DNA from: Rubellimicrobium aerolatum
GTDB taxonomy: Bacteria > Pseudomonadota > Alphaproteobacteria > Rhodobacterales > Rhodobacteraceae
Assembly (NCBI RefSeq): GCF_017872975.1
Contig: NZ_JAGGJP010000003.1
Span: forward strand, 248,001 to 312,000
Reading direction: 5' to 3'
DNA: 64,000 nucleotides
In this document: piece after piece, positions 8,924 through 20,236 of the stretch
Layout: each line of letters opens with the position of its first letter
Position numbering within the stretch: position 1 is the first letter of the stretch
Notes under the pieces: model-generated
Told to the model about the DNA's origin: nothing
Database searches by the model: none
What the model saw: the letters and a program-made list of their open reading frames with translations, nothing else
Translations under genes and position numbers: made by a program

Positions 8924-9062
8924 CCGGTCCGACGGATCCGGTGTCATGGCAGGCAGTGAGGCGACGGGCCTTCGCGCCGTGCGCCTCCGCGCCGGGAACC
9001 CGGCCCCCGGCCGGCCCGTTCCAACCCCTGCGGCGCAGGCCGCGCGCTGGCCCGGAGGCCCC

Positions 9063-9562
9063 ATGACGGAAACCCTGTCGAGCGACATCCCCATCGACAT
9101 CGAGGCCGCGGTGGCTCGGTCCCTGCGCCGGGCCTGCGACGCGGAGCTGACGCTCGCCACGGCCGAAAGCTGCACGGGCGGGCTCCTCGCGTCGCTGCTG
9201 ACGGACGTGGAGGGCTGCTCGCACGCCTTCGAACGGGGGTTCGTCGTCTACACCGAGGCGGCCAAGACCGAGCTTCTCGGCGTGCCACCGGAGATGCTGG
9301 AGGCGCACACGGCGGTCTCCGAGCCGGTCGCCCGTGCCATGGCCGAGGGGGCGCTGGCGCAGTCGCGGGCCGACATCGTGCTTGCCGTAACCGGCTACGC
9401 CGGGCCGACGGAGGAGGGCGAGGAAGGCCTCGTGCATTTCGCCTGCGCCCGGCGCGGTCGCGCTACCATCCACTGCGAGGCGCATTATGGTGCGGTCGGG
9501 CGCGGCGCCGTGCGGATCGAATGCCTTCGCACCGCCCTGGAAATGATCGAGGAGAGGCTGGA

Positions 9563-9566
<4 letters not shown>
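9063..9566 (+). CDS. pncC: CinA C-terminal-type nicotinamide-nucleotide amidohydrolase (PncC)
   Basis: A 167-residue stand-alone CinA C-terminal domain. The family hallmark TAESCTGG (residues 36-43) and the AVTGYAGP segment are present. Members deamidate nicotinamide mononucleotide to nicotinate mononucleotide, recycling NMN left by DNA ligase or NAD breakdown. ATG 9063 has GGAGG six bases upstream; an in-frame ATG at 8946 would add a Pro/Arg-rich stretch unlike the family. It overlaps the NAD synthetase gene by four bases (TTGA), which supports a role in NAD metabolism. No competence-type N-terminal domain is present. Confidence 0.87.
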
Positions 9567-11629
<2,063 letters not shown>

Positions 11630-11632
11630 ACG

Positions 11633-12295
11633 GTGGCCGAGGATGACCTCCCCGAAGACAGCAAGCTCACTCGGACCAAGCGGCTCTGGGCCGAGGCGGG
11701 CAAGTTCCTCACCGGCCGGGCCGCCCGGCCCGAGCAGGAGCGCCTGCCGCCCGGCCAGCACCTCGTCCGCGACTGGCCGGTGCTGGACCTGGGGCAGCAC
11801 CCGAACGTGCCGCTCGCGACGTGGCGGCTCGACGTGGTGGGATTGGTCGAAATGCCCCTGTCGTTGGACTGGGCGCAGTTCCAAGCGCTGCCGCAGACGG
11901 AGCTTCGGACCGACATCCACTGCGTCACCACCTGGTCGCGCTACGACAACGACTGGCGGGGCGTGCGGGTGCGCGACCTGCTCGACGTGGCGCGGCCCGT
12001 GGAAGCGGCGCGGTTCGTCCTGCTCCACGCCTCCGACGGCTATACGACCAACCTCCCCTTGGAGGACTTCGCCGCCCCCGACGCCATCCTCGCGACCCAC
12101 TGGCAGGGCCAGCCGCTGACGCGCGAGCATGGCGGGCCGATGCGGGCCGTGGTGCCGCACCTCTACTTCTGGAAGAGCGCCAAGTGGCTGTCGCGCATCG
12201 AGCTGATCGGCGCCGACCGCGCCGGCTTCTGGGAGCGCAACGGCTATCACATGTATGGCGACCCCTGGCGCGAGCAGCGCTACAGCGAGGATTGA
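11633..12295 (+). CDS. Sulfite-oxidase-fold molybdopterin protein, cytosolic form
   Basis: A 220-residue protein of the sulfite oxidase / YedY molybdopterin-binding superfamily. A Cys in DIHCVTTWSRYD (near residue 99) matches the Mo-coordinating cysteine of the fold, and the C-terminal PHLYFWKSAKW is typical of the domain. No Tat or Sec signal and no haem domain are seen, so it is a short cytosolic version with unknown substrate. GTG 11633 begins four bases after the nadE stop, so it is probably co-transcribed; a functional link to NAD synthesis is not evident. Confidence 0.8.
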   Translation: MAEDDLPEDSKLTRTKRLWAEAGKFLTGRAARPEQERLPPGQHLVRDWPVLDLGQHPNVPLATWRLDVVGLVEMPLSLDWAQFQALPQTELRTDIHCVTTWSRYDNDWRGVRVRDLLDVARPVEAARFVLLHASDGYTTNLPLEDFAAPDAILATHWQGQPLTREHGGPMRAVVPHLYFWKSAKWLSRIELIGADRAGFWERNGYHMYGDPWREQRYSED

Positions 12296-12298
12296 CCC

Positions 12299-13327
12299 CT
12301 AGCGGGGCGCGCGCAGGGTGTCGCCCCGCTCCAGAGTGGGGGTGAGCTCGATCCGCTCTCCGCCGGGCAGGGACGGATCGGCGTTCCGCGCGGCGACGAT
12401 GGCGGCAGCGCGGCGGCCGATCTCGCGGCGGCAGGCGTCCATGGTGGCGAGCCGCCGGGGCAGTCCGTCCAGCAGCTCGATCCGGTTGAACCCCGCCAGA
12501 CCGATCCGCTCGGGGATTGCGACGCCCTGCTCCAAAAGCCAGAGCAGGCCGCCCGCGCCGATCATATCATTGGAATAATACAAAAAGTCGAGATCCGGGC
12601 TCCGCGCCAGGATCGCCTGCGTCATCTCGCGGCCCTTGAGCAGCGCCGACCCGCCTTCGTAGAACTCCTGATCCTCGATGTGCAGCCCCGCCTCCCCGAG
12701 CCGGGCGCGGAACCCCTCCATCCGCTTCCGCGCGCGGAAATCGAGCGGCATCTTGGTCCCCAGCACCCCGATCCGCCGGTAGCCCAAAGCCAGGATCGCC
12801 TCGGCCATCTCGCGGCCCGCGCGGGCGTGGGAGATGCCGACGGCGGCGTCGATCGCCTCGCCGTCCACGTCCATGATCTCCACGACCGGCACGCCTGCCC
12901 GCTCCAGCATGGCGCGCGAGGCGGCGGAATGCTCCAGCCCCGCCACGATCACGCCCGAGGGGCGCCAGGACAGCATCTCGAAGAGAACCTTCTCCTCCCG
13001 CTCGGGCAGGTAGTCGGTGACGCCCACGACCGGCTGGAGCCCGGTGTCGCCCAGCTCCTCCGAGATGCCGCGCAGCACCTCGGGAAAGACCATGTTGGCG
13101 AAGCTGGGGATCACCACCGCCACCAGATTGACGCGGCTGGAGGCCAGCGCCCCGGCGATGCGGTTGGGGACGTAGCCCAGCCGGCTCGCCGCTTCGCGGA
13201 CGCGGGCGCGGGTGGCCTCGCTCACGTCGCCCATGCCGCGGAGCACGCGGCTCACCGTCATCTCGGATACGCCCGAGGCTTCGGACACGTCGCGCAGCGT
13301 GAGCGGGCGCTTGGGGCTCTTGGACAA
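12299..13327 (-). CDS. LacI-family transcriptional regulator (GntR/gluconate-repressor-like)
   Basis: A 342-residue repressor. The DNA-binding domain reads LRDVSEASGVSEMTVSRVLRG (about residues 11-31), then the hinge region YVPNRIAGALASSR and a sugar-sensing domain (VVIPSFANMVFPEVLRGI). It most resembles gluconate-operon repressors, but no sugar genes adjoin it. The start is uncertain: TTG 13327 follows GGAG at a fair distance, while an ATG at 13396 would add a non-conserved extension. An imperfect inverted repeat GAACG-N4-CGTTC at 13340-13353 just upstream could be an autoregulatory site. It converges on the preceding gene with three bases between stops. Confidence 0.85.
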   Translation of the reverse strand: MSKSPKRPLTLRDVSEASGVSEMTVSRVLRGMGDVSEATRARVREAASRLGYVPNRIAGALASSRVNLVAVVIPSFANMVFPEVLRGISEELGDTGLQPVVGVTDYLPEREEKVLFEMLSWRPSGVIVAGLEHSAASRAMLERAGVPVVEIMDVDGEAIDAAVGISHARAGREMAEAILALGYRRIGVLGTKMPLDFRARKRMEGFRARLGEAGLHIEDQEFYEGGSALLKGREMTQAILARSPDLDFLYYSNDMIGAGGLLWLLEQGVAIPERIGLAGFNRIELLDGLPRRLATMDACRREIGRRAAAIVAARNADPSLPGGERIELTPTLERGDTLRAPR

Positions 13328-13438
13328 TGGGACGGCTCCGAACGGGATCGTTCCTTCCTTATGCCGCGCCCACCCGTGATGTCCAACCCCGGCCATGGCC
13401 GTTGACCCGGAGCCCCCGGGCGGGCATGACGGCGGCGG

Positions 13439-13514
13439 GGCCCCGTAGCTCAGGGGATAGAGCGGCCGCCTCCTAAGCGGCAGGTCGATGGTTCGAATCC
13501 ATCCGGGGTCACCA
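13439..13514 (+). tRNA. tRNA-Arg (anticodon CCT)
   Basis: A full cloverleaf can be drawn. The acceptor stem is GGCCCCG with CGGGGTC (one G-U pair), the D arm is GCTC/GAGC, and the anticodon stem GCCGC/GCGGC has loop CTCCTAA (anticodon CCT). The T arm is GATGG/CCATC with TTCGAAT. Discriminator A13511 and an encoded CCA (13512-13514) follow. It reads AGG codons, which are rare in this genome. Confidence 0.95.
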
Positions 13515-13695
13515 CCATTCCTTGTGGGACATCAGCCGCGCGGTCCTCCGCGTCGAAGGGCCAAGCGGACCGGGGGTGTCTGCGTCCGACCGTTCCACGT
13601 GCCGCACCTCGAAGCGGAGGCATGCCGCCTTGCCCCGAGGCGTCCACGCCTCTAGCCTCGGCCTGGCGCGTCCTTGCAAGGGGAAAGGGGCAGCC

Positions 13696-14742
13696 ATGTC
13701 GCAGCACATCGTTCCCGCGCCCGCCGAGGCCGGGCTCCCGCCCGAGGAGGCAGGCGAGGCCCGGATCCACCAGATTCTCGACGGAACCCTGGCCTTCGCC
13801 GCGCGGCTCACGGCCGAAGGGCGGCTTCGGGACGTGAGCCGGAACGCCCTGGAGGCGGGAGGGGTCGCGCGCGCCGAGGTGCTGGGCCTGCCCTTCTGGG
13901 ACACCCCCTGGTGGTCCCACGATCCCGCCGAGCAGGCGCGGCTCCGAACCGCCATCGACGACGCGCGCGCGGGCCGGATCTCGCGCTACGACGCGGTGGT
14001 GCGGATCCAGGGCGACGGGCGGCTGCACATCGCCTTCCAACTCGCGCCCCTCACCGACCGGCAGGGGCGGGTGACGGAGTTGCTGGCCTCGGCCTTCGAC
14101 GTGACCGACCGGGTGCGGGCGCAGAGGCGGCTGGAGGACACGGTCCACGAGATGGGCCACCGCATCAAGAACCTGCTCGCGACGGTGCGCGCCATGGCGA
14201 CCATGACCCGGCGCTCGTCCGGGCCCGAGGCGGCCTTCGGCGACTTCCTCGCGCGGCTCGACGCCCTGGTGGCCGCCCACGACGCCCTGAACGAGAGCGT
14301 CTCGGCCGAAGGGTTCTTCGGCCAGATCGTCCGGCGGCTGATGTCGCCCTATCTCGACGGGCCCGAGCCGCGCATCCGGGTGGCCGGCCCTCGGCTCCGG
14401 CTCGCGCGGGACCCGGCCAAGATGCTGGGGCTCTGCATCTACGAGCTGGCGACCAACGCCATGAAGCATGGCGCGCTGTCGGAGCCTGGCGGGCGCGTCG
14501 CCATCGGGCTGAGCGCGCCGGGCGCCGACGGCGCCGTGTCCTTCACCTGGGAGGAGAGCGGCGGCCCCGCCGCCCTGCCGCCCGGACGCAAGGGCTACGG
14601 CACCGACTTCGTGACCCTGTCGCTCCAAGCCGTGTTCGGCGGCGTCGTCCGGCGCGACTATGGCCCCGAAGGTCTTCGGATCGCCGTGGAGGGGCCGGCG
14701 CCCGGCCTCTTCCTGCCGCCCGGGGATGACGAGGCCTGTTAA
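13696..14742 (+). CDS. HWE-family sensor histidine kinase with PAS domain
   Basis: A 348-residue soluble kinase with no transmembrane segment. A PAS-like sensor covers roughly residues 25-140 (ending in SAFDVTDR, the usual PAS-to-kinase linker). The HWE/HisKA_2 dimerisation region has phospho-acceptor His155 in GHRIKNLLATVRA, and the N-box reads YELATNAMKHGALS. This family is common in alphaproteobacteria and often acts in the general stress response or light and redox sensing. No response regulator lies beside it, so the partner is unknown. ATG 13696 has only a weak purine-rich ribosome site (GGGAAAGGGG) some distance upstream. Confidence 0.88.
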   Translation: MSQHIVPAPAEAGLPPEEAGEARIHQILDGTLAFAARLTAEGRLRDVSRNALEAGGVARAEVLGLPFWDTPWWSHDPAEQARLRTAIDDARAGRISRYDAVVRIQGDGRLHIAFQLAPLTDRQGRVTELLASAFDVTDRVRAQRRLEDTVHEMGHRIKNLLATVRAMATMTRRSSGPEAAFGDFLARLDALVAAHDALNESVSAEGFFGQIVRRLMSPYLDGPEPRIRVAGPRLRLARDPAKMLGLCIYELATNAMKHGALSEPGGRVAIGLSAPGADGAVSFTWEESGGPAALPPGRKGYGTDFVTLSLQAVFGGVVRRDYGPEGLRIAVEGPAPGLFLPPGDDEAC

Positions 14743-14831
14743 TCTTGCGTTAAGATCGTTCGGGACTCGGGCGATACCGGACGATAATCGAAGGACGACG
14801 CCCACGACCGGGCGACGTCCGGGAGACCCAT

Positions 14832-15182
14832 GTGAATCCGATCCGCGCCGCCACCCTCGACCAGATGACGGAATTCGCCCTGGAGGGGCTGCTGGCCGGC
14901 GATGGACGGCGGAAAATCCTCCTGGTGCGCGAGATGGCCGAGCGATGGCCCTCCGAATCCGCCCTGGCCATCGCCTTCGCCGTGGCGTCGGCCGCCGAAT
15001 CCATCAGGGATGCCAGCGCGGACGGCGATCCCGGACCGGCTGTGCCGATGGGCCATCGCCTCGCCGCGCTGGTGGCGGCGGATGTCCACGCGCTCCAGGG
15101 GATGGGGCTCGTGCCGTCGCAGGCGCGGGATCTCCTGCATTTCTGGCGACGGGTCGATCCGCTGTTCCTGCGGCCGACCTGA
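14832..15182 (+). CDS. Conserved-looking hypothetical protein, helical
   Basis: A 116-residue protein with no recognised domain. It is predicted all-helical (LDQMTEFALEGLLAGDGRRK, MAERWPSESALAIAFAVASA) with no signal peptide or membrane helix. The GTG start at 14832 has GGGAG seven bases upstream. It lies 89 bases after the HWE kinase in the same direction and ends three bases before a convergent gene. It may be co-transcribed with the kinase, but the sequence shows no response-regulator or anti-sigma signature. Confidence 0.6.
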   Translation: MNPIRAATLDQMTEFALEGLLAGDGRRKILLVREMAERWPSESALAIAFAVASAAESIRDASADGDPGPAVPMGHRLAALVAADVHALQGMGLVPSQARDLLHFWRRVDPLFLRPT

Positions 15183-15185
15183 GCC

Positions 15186-15908
15186 TCAGACCATGCGGAT
15201 CGCCGACTTGTCCACGGCCAGCGTGTAGCCTTTGCGGGCGATGTTCCGCACCAGCAGCTCGCTCACCATCTGGTTGCCCAGCGTGTCGCGCAATCGCTTG
15301 ATCCGCGTCGCCCCCGCCGCCTCGTCGCATTGCGACGGGTCGCGGCCCGAGATCACCCCTTCGATCTGCGCCCCCGACAGCACCTCGTCATCCATCCGCG
15401 CCTCGGCCAGCACGGCCAGCGTCTCGATGGCGGCGTCGGTCAGCTTGAATTCGAAGTTGTTGAGATAGACGGTGTTCGCCTCGCGCGAGATGAGGAGCGA
15501 GTTCACCTCGATCCCCTTCCGCTCGATCTGGCCCATGCGGCGGTTCAGCGCCACCAGCATCACGAGGAAGGCCATCGCCGCGATCATCATGGCGGTGGCG
15601 AAGATCAGCAGCACGAAGATGATCGTGCGATAAGAGGTCAGCACCTCGCCGAAGATGGTGCCCGACCGGGCCAGCACCTCAAGGAGCCGCAGATCGCGCT
15701 GGGCGGTGAAGTCCACCTCCACGAACAGCCGTTCCACCCGCGCGTTGAAGGCGTTGGCGTCGGGCAGGTTGACGAACAGCAGGACGGCCGCCCCCAGCAG
15801 GATCGCCACGATGGCAGCGACGCCCCAGGCCACCGCGCGGCTGCCCCAAAGGCGCGCCACGCCGGAGGTGACCTCAGTAGCGGAGGAAGTATTCGCCAGC
15901 GCTTTCAC
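15186..15908 (-). CDS. Membrane-anchored winged-helix protein (inverse ToxR-like layout)
   Basis: About 240 residues. Two hydrophobic helices (GVAAIVAILLGAAVLLFVNL and the segment near TIIFVLLIFATAMMIAAMAF) flank a roughly 60-residue loop probably outside the cytoplasm. The C-terminal 100 residues match an OmpR/PhoB-type winged helix (LTDAAIETLAVLAE, RIKRLRDTLGN, ARKGYTL). The DNA-binding domain is therefore at the C-terminus behind two membrane spans, opposite to ToxR/CadC. GTG 15908 is preferred because GGAG precedes it; a TTG at 15935 is possible. It overlaps the upstream secreted-protein gene by 35 bases, suggesting a sensor-regulator unit. Confidence 0.72.
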   Translation of the reverse strand: MKALANTSSATEVTSGVARLWGSRAVAWGVAAIVAILLGAAVLLFVNLPDANAFNARVERLFVEVDFTAQRDLRLLEVLARSGTIFGEVLTSYRTIIFVLLIFATAMMIAAMAFLVMLVALNRRMGQIERKGIEVNSLLISREANTVYLNNFEFKLTDAAIETLAVLAEARMDDEVLSGAQIEGVISGRDPSQCDEAAGATRIKRLRDTLGNQMVSELLVRNIARKGYTLAVDKSAIRMV

Positions 15909-16161
15909 GTCTCTGCTCCAGGCCTGCCTCGCCAAAGGTAGAGATCACCTCGAGGAGTTGCCAGTCGTCGGCGGCGAGGCGCGGCCGAAGCTCCCGTTCC
16001 GCCTCGCGGGGGGAGCAGTCGCCGCGGATCTCGGCCACGCCGTATTGCAGCTCCAGGGGGTTGTCCCGCGAGGCTTTGTAGTCGGCGAAGCAGGGCTCCT
16101 GCGCCCGGGCGGAGCAGGCAAGCGCCAAGGCCGCCAAAAGCGTGAGGGCAGGGACCTTCAT
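15874..16161 (-). CDS. Small secreted protein coupled to the membrane winged-helix gene
   Basis: A 95-residue protein with a clear signal peptide (residues 1-20, ending ARA) and two Cys after it (EPCFADY, GDCSPRE), which could form one disulfide. No family is recognised. Its 3' end overlaps the membrane winged-helix gene by 35 bases, so the two are almost certainly translated from one message. It may modulate the periplasmic loop of its partner, which is inference from position and export only. Confidence 0.75.
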   Translation of the reverse strand: MKVPALTLLAALALACSARAQEPCFADYKASRDNPLELQYGVAEIRGDCSPREAERELRPRLAADDWQLLEVISTFGEAGLEQRRESAGEYFLRY

Positions 16162-16569
16162 GGCGGAAACCTGCTCGAACCGGGTCTGCTATTCAATAAC
16201 CCGGTCCTAAACTCCCTGTCGCCGACCGCCTTGGGGCTGGGGATTAGGCCGGGACATTGAATGACGGGAGCGGGAGGCCGAGGTGGGGATCGTGGCCCAG
16301 CCGCGCCTCCTGCGGGGCCGGCCATGGCGGAGGCCCCCACATGGGGTCGCCCGTCCCTTCCGGCGCGAACCCGTCGCCCCAGTCGGCGCGCGTCGGATCG
16401 AGGAGGGGGGCCCACCACGGGTCCCCCTTCGCTTCCCTCGTCGAATCGGCGCGACGTGCGTCCCCAGCGCGCGGGCGTCGACGGCCGGGAGGAGCCTTCC
16501 CCTCGGGGCTCCTCCCGGCCGGTCCTTCCGCCGCTTGCCGCGGACGGGCCGGGGCGGTCAGATGGGGCC
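16162..16569. other. 408-bp interval without a convincing gene
   Basis: Upstream of rnhB. The minus strand is open from a stop at 16244 and reads a Trp/Pro-rich stretch with two copies of a GDP(W/M)W(A/G)P motif about 25 residues apart. It has no start codon outside the rnhB coding region. This could be a remnant of a small repetitive gene. No promoter, terminator or RNA was identified with confidence. Confidence 0.35.
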
Positions 16570-17205
16570 ATGCGAATCGATCCCGACTTTCAGCACGAGG
16601 AGGCGCTCCGGGCGCGCGGCTGCCTCCGCGTCGCCGGGATCGACGAGGTCGGGCGCGGCCCCCTCGCCGGGCCGGTGGTCGCGGCGGCGGTGATCCTCGA
16701 CCCCGCGCGCATCCCGCCCGGCCTGCACGACAGCAAGCAGATGACCCCCCGCACGCGGGAAAGGGCGGCGCTGGCCATCCGCGATTCGGCCTGGGTCGGC
16801 ATCGGCGAGGCGTCGGTGGAGGAGATCGAGGCACACAACATCCTGCGGGCCACGCACCTTGCCATGTGCCGCGCGCTCCGGGACCTGGGCCGCCCCGTGG
16901 ACCATGCGCTGGTGGACGGCCGGCAGGTCCCTCCGAATCTCGGATGCCCCGCCACGGGCCTCGTGCGGGGGGACTCCCGCTCCTTGTCCATCGCCGCCGC
17001 ATCCATCGTCGCCAAGGTGTGGCGCGACGGGATCATGCGGGCGCTGGCGCAACAGCATCCCGGCTACGGCTGGGAGACCAACATGGGATATGGATCGAAA
17101 AGCCACATGGCGGCGCTGCAGGCGCTGGGGCCGACCCCATGGCATAGGCGCACCTTCGCCCCGGTCCACAAGGTCTTGTGGCAAGCGGAAAAGGTAAGTT
17201 CCTGA
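16570..17205 (+). CDS. rnhB: Ribonuclease HII
   Basis: A 211-residue enzyme that cleaves RNA in RNA-DNA hybrids, including single ribonucleotides. It carries the hallmark GIDEVGRGPLAGPVV (near residues 24-38), with the catalytic Asp and Glu of the DExGRG motif. A later Asp lies in HALVDG and the Ser/Ala-rich SIAAASIVAKVWRD segment follows. ATG 16570 gives the normal family length. It lies 87 bases before ccrM in the same direction, an arrangement common in Rhodobacterales. Confidence 0.95.
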   Translation: MRIDPDFQHEEALRARGCLRVAGIDEVGRGPLAGPVVAAAVILDPARIPPGLHDSKQMTPRTRERAALAIRDSAWVGIGEASVEEIEAHNILRATHLAMCRALRDLGRPVDHALVDGRQVPPNLGCPATGLVRGDSRSLSIAAASIVAKVWRDGIMRALAQQHPGYGWETNMGYGSKSHMAALQALGPTPWHRRTFAPVHKVLWQAEKVSS

Positions 17206-17292
17206 TCACATTTTCAGCGTGACAGTCCGCCGCGCTGCCCACAACTTATCCCCAGACAGAGCGGGACAACCCGCCGGTTCATGAGGCAGTGA

Positions 17293-18402
<1,110 letters not shown>

Positions 18403-18414
18403 GCCCCGAGATTC

Positions 18415-18439
18415 GGCCCACCCCACGCCGGGGTGGGCC
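18415..18439 (+). terminator. Perfect hairpin after ccrM, no T-run
   Basis: A 10-base-pair perfect stem (18415-18424 with 18430-18439) and a 5-base loop lie 13 bases after the ccrM stop. No T-run follows. It may stabilise the 3' end or help the stronger terminator downstream. Confidence 0.45.
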
Positions 18440-18491
18440 ACGTTGTCCGCCGGAGCCGGCGAGCGCCCTCATGCGCCCGGCTCCCACCTGA

Positions 18492-18530
18492 GGCCCTGCC
18501 GTTGGCTCGCTACCCGGCAGGGCCCTTTTT
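18492..18530 (+). terminator. Rho-independent terminator of ccrM inside the mutY 3' end
   Basis: The stem GGCCCTGCCG (18492-18501) pairs with CGGCAGGGCC (18515-18524) around a 13-base loop and is followed by CTTTTT. It has the full form of an intrinsic terminator for plus-strand transcription. The last mutY codons (ending at 18510) are encoded within it, so one stretch of DNA serves as terminator and coding sequence. Confidence 0.8.
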
Positions 18531-19652
18531 CCTTATCGCCCCGGTGTGGCTTTCGATCAACGCTGGCGGAAGCATTTCGGTTTCCTGGGCCGGGACAGAT
18601 GGTTCCCCGTCCGCGATCAATGGCGAGGTCCGGGCCACATCCAGCACCCGCCGCATGGCCGTCGGCAGGTCGCCGGCCCGGAACGCCTCCACGGCGACGA
18701 ATGTCCCCCGCGCGGGCTCCGCGTCCAGAGGCAGCCGCGCCACCAGTACCCGCAGCGCCAGCCCGAAATGGCTGAACCCGTGCCGCGCCTCCCCGTTCAG
18801 CACCACCCAGTCGCCGGGCACCGGCGGCGGGGCCTCCTCCTCGCCCCGGTCCCAGGCCGAGCCGGGCCAGCCCAGCATCCCTCCGAGCATCCGGTCCTCG
18901 CCCCGCGTCTCCAGCAGCCAGGCCCCGTCCTCGCGCCGCCCGACATAGGCCACGCCGCGCCGCTGGGGCACGGCCTTCCTGGGCGGCTTCACCGGCCGCT
19001 CCGCCTGCACCCCCCGTGCGCGGGCCAGGCAGGGCTCGCGCCAGGGACAGATGCCGCAGGCGGGGGAACGTGGCGTGCAGATCGTGGATCCCAGGTCCAT
19101 GACCGCCTGCGCGTAATCACCGGGCCGGTCGGCGGGGGTGAGGGCGTCGGTCCTCTCGCGGATCTCGGCGCGGGCGGCAGGCAGGGGGGTGGCGATGTCG
19201 AAGACGCGGGCCATCACCCGCTCAATGTTGCCGTCCACCACCGCCGCCCGCTCGCCGAAGGCGATCGCCGCCACCGCCGCCGCCGTGTAGGGGCCGACTC
19301 CGGGCAGGGCCAGCAGCCCCGCCTCGGTTCGGGGGAAGCCGCCGCGCGCCGCCACCGTCCGCGCGCAGGCCAGGAGGTTCCGGGCGCGGGCGTAGTAGCC
19401 GAGGCCCGCCCATTCGGCCATGACCTCGGCGTCCGGGGCCGCCGCCAGCGCCTCGACCGTCGGCCAGCGCGCCGTGAACCGTTCGTAGTAGCCCTTCACC
19501 GCCGCCACCGTGGTCTGCTGGAGCATGACCTCGGACAGCCACACGCGATACGGGTCCGGCGTGGCGTCCGACCCCGGCGGCACCCGCCAGGGCAGGCGGC
19601 GGGCGTGGCGGTCGTACCAGTCGAGAAGGTCGGTCGTTGGGGTCTCGGGCAT
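18510..19652 (-). CDS. mutY: A/G-specific adenine DNA glycosylase
   Basis: A 380-residue glycosylase removing adenine mispaired with 8-oxoguanine. The helix-hairpin-helix region ends in LPGVGPYTA (near residues 116-123). The catalytic Glu is at residue 41 (SEVMLQQT) and Asp140 is in VVDGN. The four-cysteine iron-sulfur loop is Cys192, 199, 202 and 208 (C-x6-C-x2-C-x5-C). The C-terminal 140 residues form the NUDIX-like 8-oxoG recognition domain (GGMLGWPG, HGFSHFGL). It diverges from the dciA-like gene across 73 bases. Confidence 0.95.
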   Translation of the reverse strand: MPETPTTDLLDWYDRHARRLPWRVPPGSDATPDPYRVWLSEVMLQQTTVAAVKGYYERFTARWPTVEALAAAPDAEVMAEWAGLGYYARARNLLACARTVAARGGFPRTEAGLLALPGVGPYTAAAVAAIAFGERAAVVDGNIERVMARVFDIATPLPAARAEIRERTDALTPADRPGDYAQAVMDLGSTICTPRSPACGICPWREPCLARARGVQAERPVKPPRKAVPQRRGVAYVGRREDGAWLLETRGEDRMLGGMLGWPGSAWDRGEEEAPPPVPGDWVVLNGEARHGFSHFGLALRVLVARLPLDAEPARGTFVAVEAFRAGDLPTAMRRVLDVARTSPLIADGEPSVPAQETEMLPPALIESHTGAIRKKGPAG

Positions 19653-19725
19653 TCTCTGGGTCCGGGGTCTGTCGCGGCGGGTCCCGATCGACTATCATCG
19701 ATGGGGTCACAGGAAAGATCATGTC

Positions 19726-20208
19726 GTGAGCCGCCACGGTCGTTTCACCCCCGCCGCCGACCTTCTCCGCCAAAAGATCCGCGAGCTGGGCGAGGCACGG
19801 GGATTCTCCACCACCCGGCTCCTGACCCACTGGCCCGAGATCGTGGGCGAGTCCGTCGCCGCCATCGCCCGCCCGCTGGAGGTGCGCCACTCGCGCGGCA
19901 AGAAGCCCGAGGAGGGCGCGACGCTGACCATTCTCGCGCTCGGCGCCGCCGCGCTGCGGCTGGAGATGGAGAAGGAGCGCCTGCGCGAGCGGGTGAACGC
20001 CTGCTACGGCTACAACGCGATCACGAAGATCCGAATCAAGCAGGCGGGGCCTGAGTCCTTCGTCTCCGACGAACCTCCGGCCCCCGTCCGGCCCTCCCCC
20101 GTGCCCCAAGGCACGATCCAGCCTCTTGCCAATGGCGTGAGCGACTCGGAATTGAGGCTTGCGCTCGCGGCGCTCGCCGCCAATGTCCTGTCGAGGTCCC
20201 GGCCCTGA
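19726..20208 (+). CDS. DciA/DUF721-family protein (DnaB helicase loader type)
   Basis: A 160-residue protein of the DUF721 family. The N-terminal core has the typical LLRQKIRELGEARGFST and THWPEIVGESVAAIARPL, then a short beta segment and the LRLEMEKERLRERVNACYG helix. A variable, probably disordered C-terminus follows. DciA proteins load or activate the replicative helicase in bacteria lacking DnaC. GTG 19726 has AGGAAAG eight bases upstream; further in-frame codons upstream would enter mutY. It precedes the dsbA-like gene by 28 bases and is probably its operon partner. Confidence 0.8.
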   Translation: MSRHGRFTPAADLLRQKIRELGEARGFSTTRLLTHWPEIVGESVAAIARPLEVRHSRGKKPEEGATLTILALGAAALRLEMEKERLRERVNACYGYNAITKIRIKQAGPESFVSDEPPAPVRPSPVPQGTIQPLANGVSDSELRLALAALAANVLSRSRP

Positions 20209-20236
20209 CGGGACGCCCCCATCCTGAGGCCTGACC

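Noticed and set aside
13340-13353. Operator of the second LacI regulator
   Set aside because: Only a 5-base half-site repeat with an off-centre core; noted in the gene entry but not listed as a site.
17246-17254. DnaA box (TTATCCCCA) upstream of ccrM
   Set aside because: One mismatch from the consensus and a single site; too weak to call without binding data.
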